Source: Propionibacterium sp.
GTDB lineage: Bacteria > Actinomycetota > Actinomycetes > Propionibacteriales > Propionibacteriaceae
Assembly: GCA_012517405.1 (NCBI GenBank)
Contig: JAAYVB010000027.1
Span: forward strand, 1 to 33,161
Direction: 5' to 3'
DNA: 33,161 nucleotides
Shown: one piece after another, positions 1-7,847 of the stretch
How positions within the stretch are numbered: the stretch's first letter is position 1
Layout: each line of letters begins with the position of its first letter
Notes under the pieces: model-generated
What the model was told of the DNA's origin: nothing
Databases searched by the model: none
What the model saw: the letters and a program-made list of their open reading frames with translations, nothing else
Translations under genes and position numbers: made by a program

Positions 1-1317
1 GCCACCCCCGGACGAGTCTGCGGTGCCCCCGGCCGGATCCCCGTTGCCGGGACCCGATGCCACCAGCACCGACAGCCTCTTGCGGTCGAAGTCGTACGGC
101 ACCTCGCCCAGCGCCGCCACCCCACGAAGCGCCGTCACCCCGACGGACGCCGACTTGGCCGCCCGCGCGATGGCTTCGTCCATGGGGTTCACGAATCCCC
201 GCTGCAAGGTGGCGTTGAGCGCCGCGGTGCGCAGCAACTCCGGCGGGGCAGCGGTGCCGTCCAGCCCGAGACAGCTCGTCAGCTCGATCGAGCCGACGGT
301 CATGGTGCCGGTCTTGTCGGTGCACAGGGCGGTCATGGCGCCGAAGTCCTCGATCGCGTTGAGCCGCTGGACGATGACCTTGTGCTTCGCGATCACCTGC
401 GCGCCCTGGGCCAGGCTGATCCCGACGATCGCGGGCAGCAGCTGCGGGGTCAACCCCACCGCCAGCGACAGCGAGAACAGCGCGGAGTCGACGATCGGCC
501 GCTTCAGCAGCAGGTTGACGATAAGGATGATGACGACCAGCACCATCATGATGCGGCTCAGCATGAGTCCGAACCCCGTCATGCCGCGCTCGAATCCGGT
601 CGGCTTCGGCGCCTGCTTCAGCGATTGCTGGACTCGTCCGAACTCGGTGTCGCGTCCGGTGGCCACCACCAGCGCGGTGCCCGAGCCGGACGCCACATGC
701 GTGCCTGAGAAGACCATGTTCGAGCGCGCCGCCAGCGCCGTACCCGAAGCGCAGACGCCCGCGGATTTGACGACCGGGAACGCCTCACCAGTCAGCGTCG
801 ACTGGTCGAGCTGCAGATCGGAGGTGGTGAGCACCACCGCATCGGCGGGGATGATGTCGCCGACGCCCACCTGGATGACATCCCCGGGCACGACTTCACC
901 GAACGGAACCTCGACCACCCGGCCATCGCGCAGCACGTTGGCCATCAGGCGGATGGTGCCGCGCAGCTTGTCCATCGAGATCTGGGCGCCGCGCTCTTGC
1001 GCGAAGTCCAGCAGCCCAGACAGCAGCACGATCGTCAGAATGATGGACGCGTCGAGCCAGTCACCCAGCACGCCCGAGATCAACGTAGCTGCAATAAGAA
1101 TGAGGACGATCGGGCTGGAGAACTGCCGCAGCAGCAGCCGCCACACCGAGGTGCGGCCACGGGGATCGACCGCGCGGGCCTGAGCCGCGGGCAAGGCTGC
1201 AGCAGCCGCGGACGCCGTCAGCCCCTGAGGTCCGGAGTCCAGCTGTCGGGCGAGTTCGTCGGCTGGTATCGCCCACGGGGGTGTGCTCTGCTTGTCGAGC
1301 CCGCTTTGGCTGGTCAC
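1..1317 (-). CDS. Mg2+-translocating-type P-type ATPase (N-terminal ~439 residues, runs off left edge)
   Basis: Reading the minus strand from a GTG at 1317 gives an open frame to the window edge. Visible in order are an N-terminal cation-ATPase segment, a first helix pair (near residues 65-105), the actuator domain with TGEAFPV in the TGE position, a second helix pair carrying GLTPQLLPAI, and the phosphorylation motif DKTGTMT with the acceptor aspartate near residue 334. The nucleotide domain follows with VPYDFDRKRLSV. The LTPxxLP helix and the EVPYDF-type N-domain are as in MgtA/MgtB magnesium importers, so Mg2+ is the likeliest substrate; this is family inference. The last residues before the edge are Gly/Ser rich. 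The GTG start has only a weak upstream purine tract, and its neighbour in frame is a TGA-containing alternative. The gene is divergent from the polysaccharide operon and shares its control region. Confidence 0.88.
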   Translation of the reverse strand, partial: MTSQSGLDKQSTPPWAIPADELARQLDSGPQGLTASAAAAALPAAQARAVDPRGRTSVWRLLLRQFSSPIVLILIAATLISGVLGDWLDASIILTIVLLSGLLDFAQERGAQISMDKLRGTIRLMANVLRDGRVVEVPFGEVVPGDVIQVGVGDIIPADAVVLTTSDLQLDQSTLTGEAFPVVKSAGVCASGTALAARSNMVFSGTHVASGSGTALVVATGRDTEFGRVQQSLKQAPKPTGFERGMTGFGLMLSRIMMVLVVIILIVNLLLKRPIVDSALFSLSLAVGLTPQLLPAIVGISLAQGAQVIAKHKVIVQRLNAIEDFGAMTALCTDKTGTMTVGSIELTSCLGLDGTAAPPELLRTAALNATLQRGFVNPMDEAIARAAKSASVGVTALRGVAALGEVPYDFDRKRLSVLVASGPGNGDPAGGTADSSGGG

Positions 1318-1427
1318 GGTTCCATTGTCGGCCTTTCCCCGGCGGAGCGGAGCAACAAGAAGACACCCGGGCAGTCGCCACTCCCAGAGGCCTCGAATCG
1401 CCCCCGAGTAGCCGATTCAATCCAGCT

Positions 1428-1483
1428 CGTGACACGAGTCACCCCCAGCTCACGAGTAACGAGCGAATTTCAGTCGTGTCACG
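1428..1483. repeat. 10-bp perfect inverted repeat in the divergent control region
   Basis: CGTGACACGA at 1428-1437 is exactly mirrored by TCGTGTCACG at 1474-1483, 36 bases apart. The left arm also lies in a short local palindrome, GTGAC-4-GTCAC, at 1429-1442. It sits just upstream of the PHO-box-like repeats, between the ATPase and the polysaccharide operon, and could be an operator. No regulator can be named from sequence alone. Confidence 0.4.
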
Positions 1484-1523
1484 GGTGAGTACCGGGTGAA
1501 CCGGCGGGTGAAATCTGGTGTAA
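1480..1523 (-). promoter_or_regulatory. PHO-box-like array of four ~11-bp direct repeats
   Basis: On the minus strand four adjacent units (1514-1523, 1503-1513, 1491-1501, 1480-1490) carry ACACC, TTTCACCCGCC, GTTCACCCGGT and ACTCACCCGTG, with CACC cores spaced 10, 12 and 11 bases. From memory, streptomycete PhoP binds tandem 11-nt units of consensus G[G/T]TCAYYYR[G/C]G; the third unit here matches at about ten of eleven positions. This is a spacing and motif match only. Binding by PhoP, or any effect on the ATPase or the polysaccharide operon, is inference. Confidence 0.42.
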
Positions 1524-1606
1524 CGTCTCCGTTGGCTCCCCGAAACGTTCCGCTGAGCCGCCTATTTTCAACACCAATGAGCACGGCCCCCAGGAGGAGA
1601 GAGAGC

Positions 1607-1738
1607 GTGTCTACCCCAGAATCGCTCGCTAGCCGGGTGCAGACGTGGACCATCGGTCCTTGCGCGGCTCAAGTACCCAAGCAAGCGCTGGCCGGTACCC
1701 GAGGCCGTCTCAGAACGGGGGTCCTGAGATGGAATTGA
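1607..1738 (+). CDS. Possible 43-residue leader ORF upstream of the chain-length regulator
   Basis: A GTG at 1607 follows an unusually good ribosome-binding tract, AGGAGGAGAGAGAGC, and opens a 43-codon frame beginning MSTPESLASRVQTW. Its stop (1736-1738) lies just inside the next gene, whose ATG is at 1729, a 10-base overlap that would allow translational coupling. No domain or signal peptide is visible. It could be a regulatory leader peptide, or the purine tract could belong to a longer untranslated leader. The strong ribosome-binding site is what separates it from the other short frames here. Confidence 0.35.
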   Translation: MSTPESLASRVQTWTIGPCAAQVPKQALAGTRGRLRTGVLRWN

Positions 1739-3186
1739 CTCTGCTCGACTACTTGAGTCTGCTCCGCAAGTACTGGCGTAGCATCGCCGCGATCACCATG
1801 GTGGCGATCACGCTGGCAGGTGCCTACTCCCTGCTGGCGCAGCCGACCTATACGTCGAAGGCCTCACTGTTCTTCTCCGTGAACAGCGCCAACTCGGCCA
1901 GCGACCTGAACGCCGGCTCCAGTTACGCCGAGAGCCAGGTTCAGTCGTTCGCGAAGGTGGCACGCACGGACATCGTGCTGCAGCCGGTGATCGACAAGCT
2001 CGGGCTGGCCACCACGCCAGAGCAACTCGCCGAGCAGATCACCGTCACGGTGCCGGCGAAGACGGCGACCCTCGATCTTGCGGTGGTCGCTAGTAGCCCA
2101 GACAGCGCCGCCCAGCTTGCCAACGCCATCAGTGAGCAGCTGGTCACCACCACGATCGACCAGCTGTCCCCGCCGAGCCCCGATGGCACCAAGCCGGTCA
2201 CCGCGACGATCATCAGCTCTGCTGAGCTGCCAGTTGCACCGACCACCCCGAACACAATGCGGAACCTCGCGCTGGGTGCGATGCTTGGCCTGCTCCTGGG
2301 CGCGGGGCTCGCGATTGTGCGTGACATGCTCAACCTGAGCATCCATTCGGAACGCGACATCGAGCGGGTCACCGAGATCCCGGTGATCGGTGTAGTGCCC
2401 GAGGACGACGATGCGGTGCGCAACCCGCTGGTGCTGCACGCCGATCCCCATTCGCAGCGTGCCGAGGCCTACCGCTCCCTGCGCACCAATCTGCAGTTCC
2501 TCGGTCTCGACCGCGGCAAGCGCTCGATCGTCGTGACATCGTCGGTGCCCGGCGAGGGCAAGACCACGACTGCGATCAATACGGCATCCACGCTGGCAGC
2601 GGCAGGGGAGCGCGTGCTACTGATCGACGCCGACCTGCGTCGTCCCAAAGTGGCCAGGTATCTGAGCGTCGAGGGCGGGGTCGGGCTGACAACCGTGCTG
2701 ATCGGTGAGGCGCGGTTGGGTGATGTGGTGCAGCCGTGCGGAGTGAGCGACCTGCACGTCGTCGCGGCGGGCGCGCTGCCCCCGAACCCCGCTGAACTGC
2801 TCGGGCTGCCGCAGATGCAGCAGCTGCTTGTGGAGGCGTCACGTCGCTATGACACGGTGATCATCGACGCGCCTCCGTTGCTGCCGGTGACGGACGCGGC
2901 CGTCTTGTCGCGGATCACCGACGGCACGCTCGTTGTGGTCGGGAGTTCGATCGCCCGGCGTCCGGAACTCGCGAAGGCTCTGGAAGCCCTCGAAAGGGTG
3001 GACACGCGCATCCTCGGGCTGTTGCTGACGCGGGCCCATAGGCACGATGCCGGTCACTACCGCTACGACTACTCGTACCAGCCCACCACCCGCGAGCAGG
3101 GCCCGGTCATCGAGCAGATTTCGGATGCTCATGAGCCTCCGGCCCGCGCCGCGAGGCGCAGCGATTCCTGGGCGGTCGTCGGATGA
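1729..3186 (+). CDS. Polysaccharide co-polymerase / bacterial tyrosine kinase (Wzz-Wzc/CpsCD type)
   Basis: This 485-residue protein controls chain length and export of the polysaccharide. Residues 1-40 begin MELTLLDYLSLLRKYW and lead into the first membrane helix; a Wzz-type extracytoplasmic segment follows, then a second helix near 180-200 (LALGAMLGLLLGAGLAI). The cytoplasmic half is a BY-kinase: Walker A SVPGEGKTTT with the lysine near 278, Walker A' LLIDADLRRPK near 300, Walker B VIIDAPPL near 380. A C-terminal tyrosine cluster, HYRYDYSYQ, near 443-452 is the expected autophosphorylation site. Both modules are in one chain, as in Actinobacteria and proteobacterial Wzc. The ATG at 1729 is preferred over an in-frame ATG at 1645 because the N-terminal family signature starts here and a G-rich tract lies just upstream. 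It is the first structural gene of the operon. Confidence 0.93.
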   Translation: MELTLLDYLSLLRKYWRSIAAITMVAITLAGAYSLLAQPTYTSKASLFFSVNSANSASDLNAGSSYAESQVQSFAKVARTDIVLQPVIDKLGLATTPEQLAEQITVTVPAKTATLDLAVVASSPDSAAQLANAISEQLVTTTIDQLSPPSPDGTKPVTATIISSAELPVAPTTPNTMRNLALGAMLGLLLGAGLAIVRDMLNLSIHSERDIERVTEIPVIGVVPEDDDAVRNPLVLHADPHSQRAEAYRSLRTNLQFLGLDRGKRSIVVTSSVPGEGKTTTAINTASTLAAAGERVLLIDADLRRPKVARYLSVEGGVGLTTVLIGEARLGDVVQPCGVSDLHVVAAGALPPNPAELLGLPQMQQLLVEASRRYDTVIIDAPPLLPVTDAAVLSRITDGTLVVVGSSIARRPELAKALEALERVDTRILGLLLTRAHRHDAGHYRYDYSYQPTTREQGPVIEQISDAHEPPARAARRSDSWAVVG

Positions 3187-3393
3187 CGACGGCAACAGCA
3201 GATCTCAGGGTTGGGCGGGGGTTTGGCAACCCTCAAGGACCGCTTCATGATCAACTCGCACGACCTGGGATGGACAAGTTAAGCTGCCAGCGGATCGCTT
3301 ATCGGGGGAACGGCGAGACGAAAGCAGAAGCATCGCAAGACCGTCGCCCTCCACGAAGCGCCCACCAGCGAACGCTAACCCCAAAAGAGGTCC

Positions 3394-4969
3394 ATGGTGT
3401 CAGCCTTAAGATCGGCCGAGAGTGAAATGCAGGCTCTTGAAGATCAGTTCCTGCGCGCTAACGAAGAGCAGGCGGCGATACCCGTAGGTATGCCCTACCG
3501 TTCTGGGACTCCCAGCCAGAGGGTCTCGTCATGGCAGCGCGCATATGCGTTCAAGCTGTTCTTGACCGACGTGCTGATCGTGGTCCTATGTGCTTTCGGT
3601 GCGCAGTTGACCCGCTTCGGAGACACCTCGATGTTCCTGGAAGCCTCGCTTACCGACGTTCTTGGCTTCCGTGTCGGCTACACATTCCTGTCGATCGGCC
3701 TGGTTGGTACCTGGCTTCTTGCCTTGAAGCTCGACGGTGCCTGGGATCGACGGGTGGTAGGAAACGGCTCCGCGGAATACAAGACGGTCATGCGGGCCAC
3801 GCTCAGTACTTTCGGCGCGCTCGCAATAGCGGCCTTCCTGCTGCGGATGCCAGTCGCTCGTGGATACATGGTGATCGCGCTTCCTTGCGGTGTCCTGCTG
3901 CTGCTTTTCGGGCGCTGGGTCTGGCGGCAGTGGCTGCGCGGTCAACGGAAAGCCGGCCGCAGCCTGCACCGGGCGGTCGTCGTCGGTGACCGCGCGAAGA
4001 CCGGTCATGTCATTCAGCAGATCGCGGATGCGCCAGACAGCGGTTATCAGATCGTTGGAGAGGTGACGACATCTAACGGCGGCCCTGTCGGATTCCTGCG
4101 GCCTGTGCCTGATTCTATCTACCGCGCAGTCGGGTATGACGAGATTCTCCCTCTCATTGACAAGACCGGAAGCGACACACTAATATTGACCAGTTCGGAC
4201 GTGTTAACCCCGGAGAGGACCCGGCACCTGGGGTGGCAGCTTGACGAACGCGATATTGAGTTGGTTGTCGCCCCCGCGCTCACCGACATCGCGGGACCGC
4301 GCATACACACTCGCCCGGTGGCAGGGCTCCCCCCTGCTCCACATCAGCTATCCGAGCATGAGTGGTGCCAAGCAGGTCGTCAAGCGAGCGTTTGACATCC
4401 TTGGATCGCTGACGCTGATCATCATTTTGTCCCCGGTGCTAGCAGTGGTAGCGCTGTGCGTGAAGCTCACCAGCTCTGGGCCATTGTTGTTCAAGCATGA
4501 GCGGATCGGCTTGAATGGCGAGCCATTCAAGATGCTCAAGTTCCGCTCAATGGTCGTCGGTGCGGACAAACACCTAAAGAGTCTGCTCGCACAGCAGGGT
4601 ACGGGAGATCGCCCCCTGTTCAAGGTTGTCGATGACCCGCGCATCACGCCGATCGGCAGATTCCTGCGCAAGTACTCCCTGGACGAGTTGCCGCAGTTGT
4701 TCAATGTCTTGAACGGATCCATGAGTCTGGTAGGGCCGCGACCGCAAGTAGCAGGGGAAGTGGCGCTTTACGGCGAGTGGGACGGTCGGCGGCTTCTGGT
4801 GAAGCCGGGAATCACAGGGTTGTGGCAGGTGAGCGGCCGTTCTAATCTAGAGTGGGAAGATGCGATTCGTCTTGATCTCTATTACGTAGAGAATTGGTCG
4901 TTGATGAATGACCTAGTCATCCTCTTCAGAACAGTTCGGGCAGTTGCGGCGCCCGATGGCGCCTGCTAG
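3394..4969 (+). pseudogene. Undecaprenyl-phosphate sugar phosphotransferase (priming enzyme, WbaP/CpsE type), +1 frameshift at a C6 run
   Basis: This enzyme would transfer a sugar 1-phosphate to undecaprenyl phosphate to start each repeat unit. The first frame (3394 onward, GAGG seven bases upstream) encodes four N-terminal helices and the CoA-binding-like domain (HRAVVVGD, then GPRIHTRPVAGLP). The second frame, open to 4969, carries the fifth helix (KRAFDILGSLTLII) and the catalytic domain with MLKFRSMV, DELPQLFNVL, SLVGPRP and KPGITGLWQVSGR. The two join exactly if one C is skipped in the six-C run at 4329-4334, giving about 524 residues, normal for the family. As written the first frame ends at 4395 before the catalytic domain. 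Sequencing error, phase variation in the homopolymer, or +1 slippage at CCC-CCU are all possible. No other complete priming transferase is seen in the window. Confidence 0.85.
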
Positions 4970-5233
4970 CTGCTAGCCTCTCGTCGAATCGGTCCTCGAC
5001 ACATGAAGGAATTCGCTCGATCGTGTTTACTGCTCCCCGCAGCTGCCAGGAGATGACCTGCGTGCCCCGGCCCGCATCAATGATGCTCTGTGCAGGGCTC
5101 TCGATGCTCGGAGGTGCGGCCTCCGCAGGCCGAGGGGCCGGTGATGGTCTGCGACGAATTGGCCGCGGTTCGGTGTCCGTGATGGCCCTCTGGTGCGCCC
5201 GGCATGGCTGTGTATCGATAGGAGCTCCTGATA

Positions 5234-6301
5234 ATGCTCTTGCCTAGTAGTGGACGGATGGCTGATTCCAGCGGGAGCTGGGACGCGAGACGGATCCTCC
5301 ACTTCACGACCTGCGACACGGGTGGCGTGCCGCTGGCGATCCGTTCACTAGTCGACGCTTCGCCGGCCCTGGAGCATTACGTCCTCGCGCCCGGAGGGGA
5401 TTTCGGGACGAACTGCCGTGATGTCTTCGCGACGGGGTCGGGCGCGACCAGTTGTGTTCGGGCATTAAGACAAGCGGTTGCTCGCACAAGGCCAGATTTG
5501 ATACATGCACATTCGAGTCGGGCCGGCGTGATATCGCGGGTCATTCCCAACCGGGTTCCAGTGGTCTATCAACCCCATGCTCTTGCATTCGAGCGGGGCG
5601 CGTTCGGCCTCGGCACGCGGCTGGCCGCGCGTTCAGTCGAGTGGGCGCTGGCTCGTCGGACCGCCGCTTTTGTGGCGCTTTCACAGCACGAGGCAGACAT
5701 GATCTCTCACTTGTGCAACGGCGCTCGCGTGGGGGTGGTCCCGAATATCCCCACACGATTGCCGCGCGCCGGATCGTCCGTTGCCGCATTGCAGGAGGCG
5801 CCGTTTCGAGTAGTGATGGCCGGCAGAATCGCTCCTCAGAAGTGGCCCGAGATCTTCGCCATGACCGCCGAGGTCGCGAGATGCAGAGGTCTCCCGGTCG
5901 AGTTCAGGTGGATTGGTGATGGCGACGTGGCGCTGCGCCACCTCCTTGAGAAGGCTGGCGTTGCGGTAACTGGATGGTGCAATACGAACGCGGTATTCGC
6001 TGAGATGGAGTCCGCCAGCGTGTATCTGCATTGCTCAAGGTACGAGGGATTCCCTCTTGCGCCACTAGATGCTATGGCGGCTGGTCTACCTGTGATAGGC
6101 ACGCCGATCCCAGCCCTCACCGAGCTCGGTGTGCCTACTTTCCGAGAACCGGAGGCGTTGCTTGCTGAAGTCCTTGAGCTGTGCGCGAACTTGACGTACC
6201 GTCAGGCGTCGCTCGACAGGAACGGCAGCATTCTCTCGCAACGCACGGCACACCACCTGGCTGAAGCGGTCGGTCGTGTATATCAGGAGGCGTTGAGGTG
6301 A
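5234..6301 (+). CDS. GT4-family (group 1) glycosyltransferase
   Basis: A 355-residue retaining-type glycosyltransferase with a GT-B layout: the N-terminal acceptor domain begins TTCDTGGVPLAIRSLV and contains PDLIHAHSSRAG. The C-terminal nucleotide-sugar domain carries VVMAGRIAPQKWPEIF and SRYEGFPLAPLDAMAAG. The usual E-x7-E motif reads E-x7-D here, since the second glutamate is replaced by aspartate in LDAM. AGGAG ten bases upstream supports the ATG at 5234; another ATG at 5258 is possible. Its stop overlaps the GTG of the next frame by four bases. Donor and acceptor cannot be told from sequence. The 264 bases before it hold nothing I recognise. Confidence 0.88.
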   Translation: MLLPSSGRMADSSGSWDARRILHFTTCDTGGVPLAIRSLVDASPALEHYVLAPGGDFGTNCRDVFATGSGATSCVRALRQAVARTRPDLIHAHSSRAGVISRVIPNRVPVVYQPHALAFERGAFGLGTRLAARSVEWALARRTAAFVALSQHEADMISHLCNGARVGVVPNIPTRLPRAGSSVAALQEAPFRVVMAGRIAPQKWPEIFAMTAEVARCRGLPVEFRWIGDGDVALRHLLEKAGVAVTGWCNTNAVFAEMESASVYLHCSRYEGFPLAPLDAMAAGLPVIGTPIPALTELGVPTFREPEALLAEVLELCANLTYRQASLDRNGSILSQRTAHHLAEAVGRVYQEALR

Positions 6302-6660
6302 AGAGCACAACCCGAGAGCAGCCGAGTCAGAGGCTCAGCGAGAGGAAGCGCCCTAGAGGCGAGTGGTCTCATAATGCGGCATCTCGTCTATCGGTGCTCC
6401 AGATGGATGTCTCTGCTCCCGACCAAATCGACTCGTGGATTGGTCCGAGTCGCATAGTGGTGGGGGTCGTCGGGCCCCAGCTTGGCCGGAGCAGCTCTGA
6501 CATCGGAGTAGTCGAGTTGCTACGTGGGGATTCCAGCAGTGCGGTCTCTGCAGCTATTGGTGGTCCGCAAGGCCGCCGTAGGTGTGCGCCCGACTCCAGG
6601 CCGGCAACTTTATCGAGTTCTTGTTCTGGCTATGCCGGGGAAGGTGTCTCATGCACGTAG
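6298..6660 (+). CDS. Hypothetical 120-residue ORF between two glycosyltransferases
   Basis: The GTG at 6298 overlaps the stop of the preceding glycosyltransferase (GTGA), and the frame runs ten bases into the next gene. That positional coupling is the main support. The protein starts MKSTTREQPSQRL and has one hydrophobic stretch, SRIVVGVVGPQLG, near 50-62. The last third is Ser, Arg and Cys rich and looks like out-of-frame translation. It may be a decayed gene whose real frame shifts near 6510. I recognise no family. If it is not a gene, this is an unexplained 350-base gap in an otherwise tightly packed operon. Confidence 0.3.
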   Translation: MKSTTREQPSQRLSERKRPRGEWSHNAASRLSVLQMDVSAPDQIDSWIGPSRIVVGVVGPQLGRSSSDIGVVELLRGDSSSAVSAAIGGPQGRRRCAPDSRPATLSSSCSGYAGEGVSCT

Positions 6661-7847
6661 TAATGGTGACCAATTCTGTGGCGCCGGACAAGCTCGGCGG
6701 TTTGGAGCGGTACGTGCGGGATCTGTCGGGACGGCTTGTTGGGTATGGGCTTCAGGTTACGGTCATCAGCAAATGCACAGATGATTTCGGTTCCGATGAC
6801 CAATTCGCGGAGGATGGGGTTCGCATTCTGCGCTATGCCGCGCCGAGCAAGCGGGACCCGCTGTTTGCAGTGAAGTATGCTCCCACGATCCGTCGTGAAG
6901 TGAGTCGGCTCCTCGCCGATGCACTTCGCACGTCCGGAGGCGCTGTTATCCACGGTCATTTTCCTGTGCCTATGTCCGCGGTTCTTTCCTCGAAGAGACC
7001 ATATGTGTACACATTTCATGCACCAGTTCATAAGGAGATTGTTTCGGAGCGTCAAGCATCGTATCTCTTACCGCCTTTTGTGGAGAGCATGGCTGTGAGT
7101 GGAATGAGGAGGGCTGAGACGCGAGTCTTGGCGAGCGCAGCGACGGTGTTTACGCTTTCGCAGTTCACGGCCGATGAAGCCCGCATGCTTGTGCCGGGCA
7201 TCGACTCACGCCACGTCTTGGTGCCCGGAGGAATTGATACTGGAGTATTCTCCCCCGGGTCAATCAGCATTCCCCAGATCCGCCATGCTCTTGGCACCCC
7301 CCTGCTGTTCACAGCACGTCGATTGGTCGAGCGAACTGGCGTCGAAGAACTCGTGAAGGCGATGCCGCAGATCCTGGTCGCCCAACCGGAGACTCACCTG
7401 TATATTGCTGGCGAAGGTCCTCGGCGTGAGGCGATTGAGCGCCAGCGCCAGCGTCTGGGCTTGGACCGCCAAGTCACTTTGCTAGGGCGTATTCCGGAGG
7501 CGGACCTCGTGGATTGGTACAGGCGCGCTGATGTCGCTGTCACCCCAACGAAGGCACTGGAGGGGTTCGGTCTGTCTACCGCGGAAGCTCTCGCGTGTGG
7601 GACGCCGGCGTTCGTGACGCCCGTTGGGGCCAATGCCGAGGTTGTGCGGGGGCTGGACCCGACGCTTGTGGCGCCCGCGGCATCAGCAGAGGGAATTGCG
7701 AGCGGTCTGATTGCACTCTGGCGCCACCCCGAGAGGCTAGAGCGGATTGCTGCTTCGGCTCGTGACTACGCAAGTACAAGGTTCGGATGGGACGCCATCT
7801 GTGCCCGCCACATAGATGTCTATCAAAAGCAGCTGGGAGTCCGATGA
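6651..7847 (+). CDS. GT4-family (group 1) glycosyltransferase
   Basis: A 398-residue GT-B glycosyltransferase. The start is the ATG at 6651, seven bases after GGGGAAGG, and the protein begins MHVVMVTNSVAPDKLGGLER, the typical N-terminal strand plus glycine loop. The acceptor domain has IHGHFPVPMSAV and a TLSQFTADEA segment. The donor domain starts at VPGGIDTGVFSPG and includes FTARRLVERTGVEELV, HLYIAGEGPRR, and EGFGLSTAEALACGTP, an intact E-x7-E motif. This set is typical of GT4 enzymes adding hexoses to lipid-linked repeat units. It ends in an ATGA overlap with the next gene, so the two are probably translated together. Sugar specificity is not predictable. Confidence 0.92.
   Translation: MHVVMVTNSVAPDKLGGLERYVRDLSGRLVGYGLQVTVISKCTDDFGSDDQFAEDGVRILRYAAPSKRDPLFAVKYAPTIRREVSRLLADALRTSGGAVIHGHFPVPMSAVLSSKRPYVYTFHAPVHKEIVSERQASYLLPPFVESMAVSGMRRAETRVLASAATVFTLSQFTADEARMLVPGIDSRHVLVPGGIDTGVFSPGSISIPQIRHALGTPLLFTARRLVERTGVEELVKAMPQILVAQPETHLYIAGEGPRREAIERQRQRLGLDRQVTLLGRIPEADLVDWYRRADVAVTPTKALEGFGLSTAEALACGTPAFVTPVGANAEVVRGLDPTLVAPAASAEGIASGLIALWRHPERLERIAASARDYASTRFGWDAICARHIDVYQKQLGVR

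Noticed and set aside
23..1183. Long plus-strand open frame (386 codons) opposite the ATPase
   Set aside because: The minus strand carries clear P-type ATPase motifs in order over the same bases; the plus frame is Ser/Thr/Pro/Arg rich with no domain.
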